Notes: a model not told the origin generated them from the letters alone. Shown: positions 27,818 to 37,168, counted from the first letter of the stretch. The stretch is DNA of 64,000 bases from Streptomyces carpinensis (GCF_002154505.1 NZ_MUBM01000205.1:1-64000); one strand, 5' to 3'. Translations and numbers: made by a program.

Positions 27818-28483
27818 CGCTGCCGGCTCCTCCTGAACTCTGATCGCTCGCCTACGGGGCGCTCGTGCCGATGCCGACGGGGCGACCGTGCTCAGCCCTC
27901 CGGGCCCTTCACGAGCCGCCCTGTCGACACCGGCGCGCCACTTCGGCTCACTCTTGCTGAAGCGTGTGACGGGATCTGACGCGGACCATTGTGGACCGCC
28001 GCACTGACAAGTCGGACCAGACCCCGCCTCATTCCGCCCACCCGACCGCCCGACCCCGCCCCGCCGAGGGGCCGCTCCGAGCCCCCGACCGCCCTGGCCG
28101 ACGGCTTCCGATCGCCCCTTTCGTCGGCCCTGGACCGCCCCGGCCGACGGCCACGGACTACCCCGGCCGAGCGCTCCCGACCGCCCCGGCCCGCGCCCCG
28201 GCGACCGGCCGTGCCCTCACTGCGCACCGTTCCGTGACGAACCCGACGCCCTCGGTGACGGTGCCCGGTACCGGCATCCGGCGTCCCGCGGTGATCCGCG
28301 ACCGACACCCTCGCCGGCTCCCGTCCGCCCCCTCGTTCCGGAACGTGTCCCGGCTGTCTTTCCCTCTCGCTTTCGGCGTACGGCCTCCGGGAACTTCGCC
28401 AGGGGTCCGTGCGCTTGCATACAGTGGCAGGACTGGCAGGAAAGGGCGGTTTCCAGACCGCCACCGCGATCGAAGGGACGTAC
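27818..28483. other. Spacer between divergent parC and M16 peptidase genes
   Basis: 666 bases. Open frames exist but encode Arg/Pro low-complexity sequence. The middle (about 28070-28200) consists of degenerate copies of a GACCGCCCYGGCCGACGG-like unit. TACAGT (28420-28425) with TTCGCC 19 bases upstream is a possible promoter for the peptidase pair; TTGCAT overlaps it. Confidence 0.5.
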
Positions 28484-29863
28484 ATGCCCATGGGTCACAC
28501 GGCCACAGCCGAGGCAGGCTCCGGCGGCCTGACAGCGACCGAGCACCGCCTGGCCAACGGTCTGCGCGTGGTGCTCTCCGAGGACCACCTGACCCCGGTC
28601 GCGGCGGTGTGCCTCTGGTACGACGTCGGCTCCCGCCACGAGGTCAAGGGACGCACCGGCCTGGCTCACCTTTTCGAGCACCTGATGTTCCAGGGCTCCG
28701 GCCAGGTCAAGGGAAACGGTCACTTCGAGCTGGTGCAGGGCGCCGGCGGCTCGCTGAACGGCACCACCAGCTTCGAGCGCACCAACTACTTCGAGACCAT
28801 GCCCGCCCACCAGCTGGAGCTCGCCCTCTGGCTGGAGGCCGACCGCATGGGCTCCCTGCTCGCCGCCCTGGACGACGAGTCGATGGAGAACCAGCGGGAC
28901 GTCGTCAAGAACGAGCGCCGCCAGCGCTACGACAACGTCCCCTACGGCACCGCCTTCGAGCGGCTGACCGCCCTCGCCTACCCGGAGGGCCACCCGTACC
29001 ACCACACGCCCATCGGGTCCATGGCGGACCTGGACGCGGCCACCCTGGAGGACGCGCGCGCGTTCTTCCGCACGTACTACGCGCCCAACAACGCAGTCCT
29101 CTCGGTCGTCGGCGACATCGACCCGCAGCAGACCCTGGCCTGGATCGAGAAGTACTTCGGCTCCATCCCGTCCCACGACGGCAAGCCGGCGCCCCGCGAC
29201 GGCGTGCTGCCCGAGGTCATCGGCGAGCAGCTGCGCGAGGTCGTCGAGGAAGAGGTCCCGGCGCGTGCCCTGATGGCCGCCTACCGGCTCCCGCACGACG
29301 GCACGCGCGCGTGCGACGCGGCCGACCTCGCGCTGACCATCCTGGGCGGCGGCGAGTCCTCCCGCCTGTACAACCGTCTGGTGCGGCGCGACCGCACCGC
29401 TGTCGCGGCCGGGTTCGGCCTGCTGCGGCTGGCCGGGGCGCCCTCCCTGGGCTGGCTGGACGTGAAGACCTCCGGCGACGTCGAGGTCCCGGTGATCGAG
29501 ACCGCCATCGACGAGGAGCTCGCCCGGTTCGCCGAGGAGGGGCCCACGGCCGAGGAGATGGAGCGTGCCCAGGCCCAGCTGGAGCGCGAGTGGCTGGACC
29601 GGCTCGGCACGGTGGCGGGCCGCGCGGACGAACTGTGCCGCTACGCCGTCCTGTTCGGCGACCCGCAGCTCGCCCTGACCGCCGTCAAGCGGGTGCTGGA
29701 GGTGACGCCGGAGGAGGTCCAGGAGGTCGCCAAGGCCCGTCTGCGTCCCGACAACCGCGCGGTGCTCGTCTACGAGCCGACCGCCGCCGACACGACCGAA
29801 GCGGGCGACGCCCAGGACGCGGACGCCGCGGCCACCGACGACACCGAGGAGGCGGCGAAGTGA
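28484..29863 (+). CDS. M16 zinc peptidase, catalytic subunit
   Basis: 459 residues. The ATG at 28484 has GAAGGGA five bases upstream. The inverted zinc motif HxxEH is intact (His62, Glu65, His66 in HLFEHLMFQ). The second Glu lies in the NERRQRYDN region. Both M16 half-domains are present, and the C-terminus is an acidic Ala/Asp/Thr tail. It is probably a processing or oligopeptide-degrading peptidase that works with the overlapping downstream partner, which lacks the zinc site. No signal peptide is visible, so it should be cytoplasmic. Confidence 0.92.
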   Translation: MPMGHTATAEAGSGGLTATEHRLANGLRVVLSEDHLTPVAAVCLWYDVGSRHEVKGRTGLAHLFEHLMFQGSGQVKGNGHFELVQGAGGSLNGTTSFERTNYFETMPAHQLELALWLEADRMGSLLAALDDESMENQRDVVKNERRQRYDNVPYGTAFERLTALAYPEGHPYHHTPIGSMADLDAATLEDARAFFRTYYAPNNAVLSVVGDIDPQQTLAWIEKYFGSIPSHDGKPAPRDGVLPEVIGEQLREVVEEEVPARALMAAYRLPHDGTRACDAADLALTILGGGESSRLYNRLVRRDRTAVAAGFGLLRLAGAPSLGWLDVKTSGDVEVPVIETAIDEELARFAEEGPTAEEMERAQAQLEREWLDRLGTVAGRADELCRYAVLFGDPQLALTAVKRVLEVTPEEVQEVAKARLRPDNRAVLVYEPTAADTTEAGDAQDADAAATDDTEEAAK

Positions 29864-31248
29864 CCGAGCTCGCCACGATGGACTTCCACCCCCAGCCCAA
29901 GGCGGGCGAGGCCAAGCCGTGGGCGTTCCCGGCGCCCGAGCGTGACACGCTGGACAACGGGATGACCGTCCTGCGCTGCCACCGCCCCGGCCAGCAGGTC
30001 GTCGCCGTCGAGGTGCTGCTGGACGCGCCTCTGGACGCCGAGCCGGCCGGCCTGGACGGTGTCGCCACGATCATGGCGCGGGCCTTCTCCGAGGGCACCG
30101 ACAAGCACTCCGCCGAGGAGTTCGCCGCCGAGCTGGAGCGTGCGGGCGCCACCCTCGACATGCACGCCGACCACCCCGGCGTACGGCTGAGTCTGGAGGT
30201 CCCGGCCTCCCGCCTGGCCAAGGGACTCGGCCTGCTGTCCGACGCCCTCAGGGCGCCCGCGTTCGCCGACTCCGAGGTCGAGCGGCTGGTGCGCAACCGG
30301 CTCGACGAGATCCCGCACGAGCTGGCCAACCCTTCCCGCCGCGCCGCCATGGAGCTCTCCAAGGAGCTGTTCCCTGCCACGGCGCGCATGTCGCGTCCGC
30401 GCCAGGGCACCGAGGAGACCGTCCGCGGCATCGACTCGGCGGCCGTGCGTGCCTTCTACGACCGGCACGTGCGCCCCTCCACGGCCACCGCCGTGGTCGT
30501 CGGCGACCTCACCGGCATCGACCTCGGCGAGCTGCTCGGCGAGACCCTGGGCGCCTGGACCGGCTCGCCGGCCAAGCCGCGGCCCGTGCCGGCGGTGAAC
30601 GCCGACGACACCGGCCGCGTGGTCATCGTGGACCGCCCCGGCGCCGTCCAGACCCAGCTGCTCATCGGCCGTGTCGGCCCCGACCGGCACGACCGTGTGT
30701 GGCCCGCCCAGGTGCTCGGCACGTACTGCCTCGGCGGCACCCTCACCTCCCGCCTGGACCGCGTCCTGCGCGAGGAGAAGGGCTACACCTACGGTGTCCG
30801 GGCGTTCGGCCAGGTGCTGCGCTCGGCCCCCGACGGCTCGGGCGCCGCGATGCTCGCGATCAGCGGCTCGGTCGACACGCCGAACACCGGCCCGGCGCTG
30901 GCGGACCTCTTCACGGTGCTGCGCAAGCTCGCCGCCGGGGGCCTCACCGACGCCGAGCGGGACGTGGCCGTGCAGAACCTCGTCGGCGTGGCGCCGCTCA
31001 AGTACGAGACGGCGGCCGCCGTGGCGAGCACGCTGGCCGACCAGGTCGAGCAGCACCTGCCCGACGACTACCAGGCGACGCTCTATCAGCAGCTCGCCGC
31101 GACAGGCACGGTGGAGGCCACCGCGGCGGTCGTCAACGCCTTCCCGGTGGACCGCCTGGTGGCGATCCTCGTCGGTGACGCGGCGCAGATCAAGGAGCCC
31201 GTGGAGGCGCTGGGCATCGGCCAAGTGACCGTCGTCGCGGCCGAGTAG
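29860..31248 (+). CDS. M16 peptidase-like subunit lacking the zinc site
   Basis: 462 residues, GTG start with a 4-base overlap and GAGGAGG upstream. Where active members have HxxEH the sequence reads GLDGVATIMARAF, so it cannot bind catalytic zinc. The C-terminal substrate-contact Arg/Tyr segment is kept (EEKGYTYGVRAF). This pattern (one catalytic subunit plus one R/Y subunit) is that of mitochondrial processing peptidase-like heterodimers. Translational coupling favours 1:1 assembly. Confidence 0.9.
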   Translation: MTELATMDFHPQPKAGEAKPWAFPAPERDTLDNGMTVLRCHRPGQQVVAVEVLLDAPLDAEPAGLDGVATIMARAFSEGTDKHSAEEFAAELERAGATLDMHADHPGVRLSLEVPASRLAKGLGLLSDALRAPAFADSEVERLVRNRLDEIPHELANPSRRAAMELSKELFPATARMSRPRQGTEETVRGIDSAAVRAFYDRHVRPSTATAVVVGDLTGIDLGELLGETLGAWTGSPAKPRPVPAVNADDTGRVVIVDRPGAVQTQLLIGRVGPDRHDRVWPAQVLGTYCLGGTLTSRLDRVLREEKGYTYGVRAFGQVLRSAPDGSGAAMLAISGSVDTPNTGPALADLFTVLRKLAAGGLTDAERDVAVQNLVGVAPLKYETAAAVASTLADQVEQHLPDDYQATLYQQLAATGTVEATAAVVNAFPVDRLVAILVGDAAQIKEPVEALGIGQVTVVAAE

Positions 31249-31294
31249 CGACCCTCAGGAACGCCGTCCGGCAGTCGGCGGACGGCACGCGCGC

Positions 31295-31332
31295 GTGGGG
31301 CCCTGGTGACCGAAGCGTCACCAGGGCCCCAC
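31295..31332 (+). terminator. M16 operon terminator
   Basis: Perfect 16-base arms (31295-31310 and 31317-31332) around loop CGAAGC. Confidence 0.85.
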
Positions 31333-31487
31333 CATGTCCGAATTGGGCGAGAGGCTGCCCGTCTGCCCTGTGGCTTGCGCTACAAAACCCCGGATCGGTT
31401 TGGGAATTGAAAGCAGCCCCCCTTAGCGTCGGTCAGGCTGTTCGTCGGGCAGTGCGCCGCACCCGCGGCACCGGACAGCCATCGCCG

Positions 31488-31632
31488 AGTCCCCGTACGG
31501 CGCGAGCCAGGGGAGCCGGGGACCCACCCAGTCCCTGGGGTGAATCGGACACCCGCGCGCAGCGAGGGGTCCGTAGGAGACCTTCCTGCTCCGAACCCGT
31601 CAGCTAACCCGGTAGGCGAGAGGGAAGGAAAG
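31488..31632 (+). ncRNA. c-di-AMP riboswitch (ydaO/yuaA type)
   Basis: The conserved blocks of this class appear in order: AGGGGAGCCGGGGACCCA (~31509-31527), CTGGGGTGAATCGGA (~31535-31549), CGAACCCGTCAGCTAACCC (~31592-31610), GGTAGGCGAGAGGGAAGGA (~31611-31629). The outer limits are approximate. It sits in the leader of a cell-wall hydrolase gene, the standard location in actinomycetes, where c-di-AMP binding turns expression off. Confidence 0.92.
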
Positions 31633-31645
31633 GACCAACGTCTAC

Positions 31646-32404
31646 ATGGCGTTCACGCGCGCCACCGGGAAGCATCGCCGCCCCAGCCGGATACACCGCA
31701 CCACCGCCCGCGCCGCGGGTGTCGCGGCCCTCACCACCACCGGTGTCCTCGGCACCCTGGCCGCCGCCCCGGCCCTGGCCGCCGAGGCTCCCGCCCCCGA
31801 GGAGACCGGTCTCACCCCGGTCATCACCATCGGCGACTCCCTCGCCGAGAAGATCGACGCCCAGGCCGCCGCCCAGCGGCAGGCCGCCGAGCAGAAGAAG
31901 GCCGAGGAGGCCGCGCGCCAGAAGGCCGCCGAGGAGGCGAAGAAGGAGCGCGAGGCCAAGGAGCGCGCCGCCCGCGAGGCCGAGCGCAAGCGCCTCAACA
32001 CCTTCGTGTCGCCGATCCCCGGCTCGTACGTCTCCACCGGGTACAAGACCGGCGGCTCCCTGTGGTCCTCCGGCTCCCACACCGGCATCGACTTCCACGC
32101 CGCGAGCGGCACCTCCGTCCACGCCGTCGGTGTCGGCACCGTCGTCCAGACCGGCTGGGGCGGGGCGTACGGCAACCAGATCGTGATCAGGATGGCCGAC
32201 GGCATGTACACCCAGTACGGTCACCTGTCGTCCATCGGCGTCTCGGTGGGCCAGAAGGTCACCCCGGGCCAGCAGATCGGCCTGTCCGGCGCGACCGGCA
32301 ACACCACCGGACCGCACCTCCACTTCGAGGCCCGCACCACCCCGGACTACGGCTCCGACATCAACCCGATCGCCTACCTCCGCAAGCATGGCGTGAACGT
32401 CTGA
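31646..32404 (+). CDS. Secreted M23 peptidoglycan endopeptidase
   Basis: 252 residues. The signal peptide (~1-45, Arg-rich start, cleavage near ALAAEAP) is followed by a charged Ala/Glu/Lys coiled coil (~68-115). The C-terminal LytM/M23 domain has zinc ligands His and Asp in HTGIDF, and HLHFE near the end, plus the usual GYGNQ-like and YGHLSS segments. It should cut peptide cross-links in peptidoglycan. The riboswitch just upstream links its expression to c-di-AMP, hence osmotic and K+ state. Confidence 0.93.
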   Translation: MAFTRATGKHRRPSRIHRTTARAAGVAALTTTGVLGTLAAAPALAAEAPAPEETGLTPVITIGDSLAEKIDAQAAAQRQAAEQKKAEEAARQKAAEEAKKEREAKERAAREAERKRLNTFVSPIPGSYVSTGYKTGGSLWSSGSHTGIDFHAASGTSVHAVGVGTVVQTGWGGAYGNQIVIRMADGMYTQYGHLSSIGVSVGQKVTPGQQIGLSGATGNTTGPHLHFEARTTPDYGSDINPIAYLRKHGVNV

Positions 32405-32428
32405 GCGACCCGCGCAGCCACACTCGAG

Positions 32429-32453
32429 AGCCCCGGCCGACCGTGCCGGGGCT
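32429..32453 (+). terminator. M23 gene terminator
   Basis: AGCCCCGGC (32429-32437) pairs with GCCGGGGCT (32445-32453), then TTCGG; loop of seven. Confidence 0.8.
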
Positions 32454-32603
32454 TTCGGTGTTCCGGACGGGGTGCTGTCCAAAAGATATCCATGGATTCC
32501 GGCCCGCCGTCGGAAATTCCGCCTCATTGGAATAGAGTCACGGAACGGGCGTCCGGTGCGGCGCGCAGCGGGGATTCCGGCGGGATTCAGGCGGAGGTCG
32601 GTC

Positions 32604-33263
32604 ATGCGTATTCCGGCGCACTCGGTGTGCACGGCGATCCGGGACGACATCGTCGCGGGAGTCCACGAGCGCGGCGGCCGGCTCACCGAGGAAGTGCTCG
32701 CACGCCGCTACGGCGTCTCGCGGGTCCCCGTCCGCGAGGCCCTGCGCACCCTGGAGGCCGAGGGTTTCGTGGTGACGCGTCGGCACGCGGGCGCGTGCGT
32801 GGCGGAGCCCACCGAGCAGGAGGCCGCCGACCTGCTGGAGATGAGGCTGCTGCTGGAGCCGCTGGCCGCGGCCCGCGCCGCCCAGCGGCGCACGGAGGCC
32901 CATCTGAAGGTGCTGCGCGGCCTGGTCAGGCTGGGTCAGGAGCGGGCGGCGAGCGGCGGCAGCGAAGAGCTGCGGTCCCTGGGCGGCTGGTTCCACGAGA
33001 CGCTCGCCCAGGCCTGCGGCAGCCCGGCGCTCACGTCCATGCTGACCCAGCTGCGGCACAAGATCGCCTGGATGTACTCGGTGCAGGTCCCGGCCGATCC
33101 CGGGGAGTCGTGGGCCGAGCACGGTGCCATCGTGGACGCGGTGGCGCGCGGCGACGGCGAGCGCGCGCGGGCCCTGACCACCCTGCACACCGGGCGCGCG
33201 ACCGCCGCGCACCGCGTGAGGACCTCGCAACCTCCCGTGAACACATCGGGTGCGCGGAATTAA
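32604..33263 (+). CDS. GntR-family regulator (FadR/FCD subfamily)
   Basis: 219 residues. The ATG at 32604 has GGAGG six bases upstream. The winged helix is at ~5-70 (LTEEVLARRYGVSRVPVREALRTLEAEGF). The FCD effector domain spans ~80-205 with GGWFHETLAQACGS and the metal-ligand-type EHGAIVDAVARGD. It probably responds to an organic acid or sugar acid. No target operon lies adjacent. It faces ptsH convergently, so a link to PTS control is possible but only positional. Confidence 0.88.
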   Translation: MRIPAHSVCTAIRDDIVAGVHERGGRLTEEVLARRYGVSRVPVREALRTLEAEGFVVTRRHAGACVAEPTEQEAADLLEMRLLLEPLAAARAAQRRTEAHLKVLRGLVRLGQERAASGGSEELRSLGGWFHETLAQACGSPALTSMLTQLRHKIAWMYSVQVPADPGESWAEHGAIVDAVARGDGERARALTTLHTGRATAAHRVRTSQPPVNTSGARN

Positions 33264-33581
33264 CACGGGGGCCGTATACAAAGAGGTGAATTCGGTGGAG
33301 GTGTATTCACGCTGCCCTTTTTCGCGGGCGGCTTTCCTGGCGCGTCGGAATTTCGGTTGGTGTGTTGTGCGGTTGATCCGCCGGGTCGATCCGATGAGAC
33401 GGTCTGCTGAATCGATCCGCTAGCCGGGCCGCCGCTGGGCGAGCCGGGAGCGGCGGGACCGTGACCCGTGAGGAAACGGCGAAGCCGCGCCGCCCGGGGC
33501 GGGCGACGCGGCTTCGGTGTCCGATCGAGCGCGAGCGCTCGGCGGGTCGGTCCGGTGGTCGGCCGGGCCGTGACCTTGCGG
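33264..33581. other. Spacer between convergent gntR and ptsH genes
   Basis: GTGAAT (33286-33291) and ATTCAC (33305-33310) form a weak hairpin followed by CCCTTTTT, a possible terminator for the regulator gene. GATCCG recurs three times at 33370-33420. The strong ptsH terminator is at 33481-33515. No gene is supported. Confidence 0.5.
33481..33515 (-). terminator. ptsH terminator
   Basis: GAAGCCGCG (33481-33489) pairs with CGCGGCTTC (33507-33515); inner CGCCC/GGGCG continues the stem after one mismatch, loop GGGGC. Confidence 0.85.
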
Positions 33582-33863
33582 TCAGACCGTCTCGGGCAGC
33601 TCCTCGAGGCCCTCGGAGACCAGCTTGGCCAGCCGGTCCAGGGCGACCTCCGCGCCCTCGGCGTCGGAGGCCAGGACGACCTCCTCGCCGCCCTGGGCGC
33701 CGAGGCCGAGGACGGCCAGCATGGAGGCCGCGTTGACGGGGGTGCCGTCGGCCTTGGCGATCGTCACGGGGACACCTGCGGCCGTGGCGGCCCGGACGAA
33801 GATGGAAGCGGGGCGGGCGTGGAGGCCCTCGGCCCAGCCGACGTTGACGCGGCGCTCAGCCAT
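33582..33863 (-). CDS. ptsH: HPr, phosphocarrier of the sugar phosphotransferase system
   Basis: 93 residues with an ATG start. The active-site His15 sits in the canonical EGLHARPAS. The regulatory-serine region reads NAASMLAVLGLG (Ser47). The length is normal. HPr passes phosphate from enzyme I to EIIA proteins; in Streptomyces the system serves N-acetylglucosamine and fructose. The DasR operator 26 bases upstream ties it to the GlcNAc regulon. Enzyme I and EII genes are not in the window. Confidence 0.97.
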   Translation of the reverse strand: MAERRVNVGWAEGLHARPASIFVRAATAAGVPVTIAKADGTPVNAASMLAVLGLGAQGGEEVVLASDAEGAEVALDRLAKLVSEGLEELPETV

Positions 33864-33888
33864 GTGATGCTGCCCTTCGGTGTATCAG

Positions 33889-33904
33889 GGTTGTCTAGAC
33901 CAGT
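33889..33904 (-). promoter_or_regulatory. DasR-responsive element (dre) upstream of ptsH
   Basis: GGTTGTCTAGACCAGT matches the 16-base dre palindrome ACTGGTCTAGACCAGT at 13 positions, with the TCTAGACCAGT half perfect. Control of ptsH by DasR is established in S. coelicolor. Confidence 0.85.
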
Positions 33905-34051
33905 TTCCCACACGTGAAGCACGGCCCGGAGCGGCACGGTGTCCCGTCCCGGGACGGCGTCGGACCGCGGCCTCGATCCGATGTGTCCTCCCGTGGTTCC
34001 CCCACAGATTGCCTCGCGCCGTTGTCGGACGCTAGCCGTACTCTGGGGCGC

Positions 34052-37000
34052 ATGCAGACCTCGTCGGACCGGCATGAGTATCCCGCCCACTGGGAGGCCG
34101 ACGTGGTGCTGCGCGACGGCGGCACCGCCCGGATCCGCCCCATCACCGCACACGACGCCGACCGGCTGGTCAGCTTCTACGAGCAGGTCTCGGACGAGTC
34201 CAAGTACTACCGCTTCTTCGCGCCCTATCCGCGTCTGTCCGCGAAGGACGTCCACCGCTTCACGCACCACGACTTTGTGGACAGGGTGGGACTCGCGGCC
34301 ACCATCGGCGGCGAGTTCATCGCCACCGTACGCTATGACCGCGTCGGCGCCGGTGGAATGCCCGCTTCCGCGCCCGCGGACGAGGCGGAGGTCGCCTTTC
34401 TGGTGCAGGACGCCCACCAGGGGCGAGGTGTCGCCTCCGCCCTCCTCGAGCACATCGCGGCTGTCGCCCGCGAGCGCGGCATCCGCCGCTTCACCGCCGA
34501 GGTGCTGCCCGCGAACACCAAGATGATCAAGGTGTTCACCGATGCCGGGTACACCCAGAAGCGCAGCTTCGAGGACGGCGTCGTACGCCTGGAGTTCGAC
34601 ATCGAGCCCACGGACCGCTCCCTCGCCGTGCAGCGCGCGCGGGAGCAGCGCGCCGAGGGGCGGTCGGTACGGCGGCTGCTGATGCCCGGCTCGCTCGCCG
34701 TCATCGGAGTGGGCCGCACACCCGGCGGTGTGGGCCGCAGCATCCTGGACCACATCCGCGAGGCGGGGTTCACCGGCCGGCTGCACGCCGTGAACCGCGC
34801 CTTCGACGAGGACCGGCGGGAGATCGACGGGGTTCCGGCCCACCGCTCGGTGCGGGAGATCGACGGACCCGTGGACCTCGCGGTCGTGGCCGTGCCGGCC
34901 GAGCAGGTTCCCGAGGCCGTCACCGAGTGCGGCGAGCACGGCGTCCAGGGACTCGTCGTGATCTCCGCGGGGTACGCGGAGAGCGGCCCGGAGGGGCGTG
35001 AGCGCCAGCGCGCACTCGTGCGGCAAGCGCGCACGTACGGCATGCGGATCATCGGGCCCAACGCCTTCGGGATCATCAACACCTCGCCGGACGTCAGGCT
35101 GAACGCCTCCCTCGCCCCCGATATGCCCCGCCCCGGCCGCATCGGGATGTTCGCGCAGTCCGGGGCGATCGGCATCGCGCTGCTGTCCCGGCTGCACCGG
35201 CGCGGCGGCGGCGTGACGGGCGTCACGGGCGTGTCGACCTTCGTCTCGTCCGGCAACCGCGCGGACGTCTCCGGCAACGACGTCATGCAGTACTGGTACG
35301 ACGACCCCGACACCGACGTCGTGCTGATGTACCTGGAGTCCATCGGCAACCCGCGCAAGTTCACCCGGCTCGCCCGGCGTACGGCGGCGGCCAAGCCGCT
35401 CGTCGTGGTGCAGGGCGCCGGATCGGCCCCACAGGGGCACACCGTCCGGGCGACACGGCTGCCGCACGCGACGGTCTCCGCCCTGCTGCGGCAGGTGGGC
35501 GTGATCCGCGTGGACACCATCACGGAGCTGGTGGACACGGGCCTGCTGCTCGCCCGCCAGCCGCTCCCTCCGGGCCCGCGGGTGGCGATCCTGGGCAACT
35601 CCGAGTCGCTGGGCGTGCTGACGTACGACCGCTGCCTCGCCGAGGGCCTGCGCCCGCAGCCGCCGCAGGACCTGACGACGGCGGCGTCGGCGGAGGACTT
35701 CCGGTCGGCTCTGTCACGGGCGCTCGCGGACGAGACGACCGACGCGGTGGTCGTGACCGCGATACCGGCGGTGGGGGAGGGCGCCGCCGAGGACGCGGCC
35801 CTGGCCGAGGCCCTCCGCTCGGCCACGGAGACGGCGCCCGGCAAGCCGGTCCTGGTCGTCCACGTCGAACTCGGCGGACTGGCGGAAGCGCTCTCTGCCG
35901 CGGCCAGCACAGGTCCCCAGGCCGGCACGGACCCCCAGGTCGACGCGGGTCCGCAGACCGGCACGGGCTCGCGGACCGACGCGAACCCGCAGGTAGGGGT
36001 GGGCCCGCAGCCCGGCGCGGTTCCCCGGCCCGGCACATCACCGTGGTTCGGTTCGGGGCCCGAGGAACACCTGGACCCCGAGACCGGCACGGGACCGAAG
36101 GCAGGCACCCACCCTCACCACGATCCCGCACCACGGCGTGTCGCCGCGGGGGTGGCCGTCCGGCCCTCCGCCGCGGCCCGTGCCGCGGAGTCCGGCCCCG
36201 CGCGGGAGCTGGACGGCCCGTCGCCCGCGCACGCCGGGGCGCGTTCCCTCCTCATCCCGGCCTACCCCGCCGCCGAGCGCGCCGTCCGGGCCCTCGCCGA
36301 AGCCGTCAGGTACGGCCAGTGGCGGCGGGAGGCCGCCGACCCGGGCAAGGTGCCCGAGTACGAGGACATCGACGAGAAGGGCGCCGCCGCGCTCATCGAC
36401 GGGCTGCTCGCCCGCGGGCAGGGCCTCACGCTCGGCACCGAGGAGACCTGCGAGCTGCTCGGCCGCTACGGCATCCCCGTCCGCCGGGCCATCCCCGCGC
36501 CCACCCCCGACAGTGCCGCGGAGGCCGCCCGCGCCCTCGGCTACCCCGTCGCCCTGAAGGCCACCGCCCCGCACCTGCGCCACCGCGCCGACCTCGGCGG
36601 CGTCCGGCTGGACCTGGCCGACGAGGAGCAACTGCGCAGGATCTACGCCGAGTTGACCGAGCTGTTCGGCAAGCCCGAGGAGCTGCGGCCGGTGGTGCAG
36701 ACGATGGCGCCCCGGGGAGTCGACACCGTCGTACGGGCGGTCATCGACCCGGCGGCGGGCGCGGTGCTCTCCTTCGGACTCGCCGGGGCGGCCTCCCAGC
36801 TGCTCGACGACATGGCGCACCGGCTGGTCCCGGTCACCGGCCGGGAGGCGACATCCATGATCCGGTCCATCCGGACGGCCCCTCTGCTGTTCGGCTGGCG
36901 CGGCTCCGACCCGGTCGACACGCCGGCCCTGGAGGAGCTGCTGCTGCGCGTGTCGCGGCTGGTCGACGACCACCCGGAGGTCGTCGCCGTCACCCTGGAA

Positions 37001-37108
37001 CCGGTCGTCGTCGCCCCGCGCGGGGTCAGCGTCCTGGGCGCCGGCGTGCGCCTCGCGCCGCCTCCCGCCCGCGGCGACCTCGGCCCGCGCACGCTCCCGG
37101 CGTACTGA
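34052..37108 (+). CDS. Protein lysine acetyltransferase: GNAT fused to acyl-CoA synthetase-like domain
   Basis: 1018 residues from the ATG at 34052 (weak ribosome-binding site). An N-terminal GNAT domain (~10-185, with the acetyl-CoA loop QGRGVASALLEH) is followed by NDP-forming acetyl-CoA synthetase-like parts: a CoA-binding Rossmann domain (~205-330, GVGRTPGGVGRSILD) and succinyl-CoA-ligase-like domains (~340-615, FAQSGAIGIALL). A disordered linker (~615-730) leads to an ATP-grasp domain (~790-1010). The GNAT-first order matches S. lividans PatA, which acetylates and inactivates acyl-CoA synthetases. The linker has degenerate GPQxGTxPQ-type repeats. Whether the synthetase part is active is not readable. 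Confidence 0.88.
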   Translation: MQTSSDRHEYPAHWEADVVLRDGGTARIRPITAHDADRLVSFYEQVSDESKYYRFFAPYPRLSAKDVHRFTHHDFVDRVGLAATIGGEFIATVRYDRVGAGGMPASAPADEAEVAFLVQDAHQGRGVASALLEHIAAVARERGIRRFTAEVLPANTKMIKVFTDAGYTQKRSFEDGVVRLEFDIEPTDRSLAVQRAREQRAEGRSVRRLLMPGSLAVIGVGRTPGGVGRSILDHIREAGFTGRLHAVNRAFDEDRREIDGVPAHRSVREIDGPVDLAVVAVPAEQVPEAVTECGEHGVQGLVVISAGYAESGPEGRERQRALVRQARTYGMRIIGPNAFGIINTSPDVRLNASLAPDMPRPGRIGMFAQSGAIGIALLSRLHRRGGGVTGVTGVSTFVSSGNRADVSGNDVMQYWYDDPDTDVVLMYLESIGNPRKFTRLARRTAAAKPLVVVQGAGSAPQGHTVRATRLPHATVSALLRQVGVIRVDTITELVDTGLLLARQPLPPGPRVAILGNSESLGVLTYDRCLAEGLRPQPPQDLTTAASAEDFRSALSRALADETTDAVVVTAIPAVGEGAAEDAALAEALRSATETAPGKPVLVVHVELGGLAEALSAAASTGPQAGTDPQVDAGPQTGTGSRTDANPQVGVGPQPGAVPRPGTSPWFGSGPEEHLDPETGTGPKAGTHPHHDPAPRRVAAGVAVRPSAAARAAESGPARELDGPSPAHAGARSLLIPAYPAAERAVRALAEAVRYGQWRREAADPGKVPEYEDIDEKGAAALIDGLLARGQGLTLGTEETCELLGRYGIPVRRAIPAPTPDSAAEAARALGYPVALKATAPHLRHRADLGGVRLDLADEEQLRRIYAELTELFGKPEELRPVVQTMAPRGVDTVVRAVIDPAAGAVLSFGLAGAASQLLDDMAHRLVPVTGREATSMIRSIRTAPLLFGWRGSDPVDTPALEELLLRVSRLVDDHPEVVAVTLEPVVVAPRGVSVLGAGVRLAPPPARGDLGPRTLPAY

Positions 37109-37168
37109 GCGGGTTTCCCGCTACGCGGCGGTGCCTCGCAGTCAGTGCGCCCCCGTAGGATGGACGGC

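Noticed and set aside
27991-29859. Plus-strand frame leading into the second M16 gene
   Set aside because: It is out of frame with the first M16 gene and Arg/Pro-rich; the true start is the GTG at 29860 with GAGGAGG.
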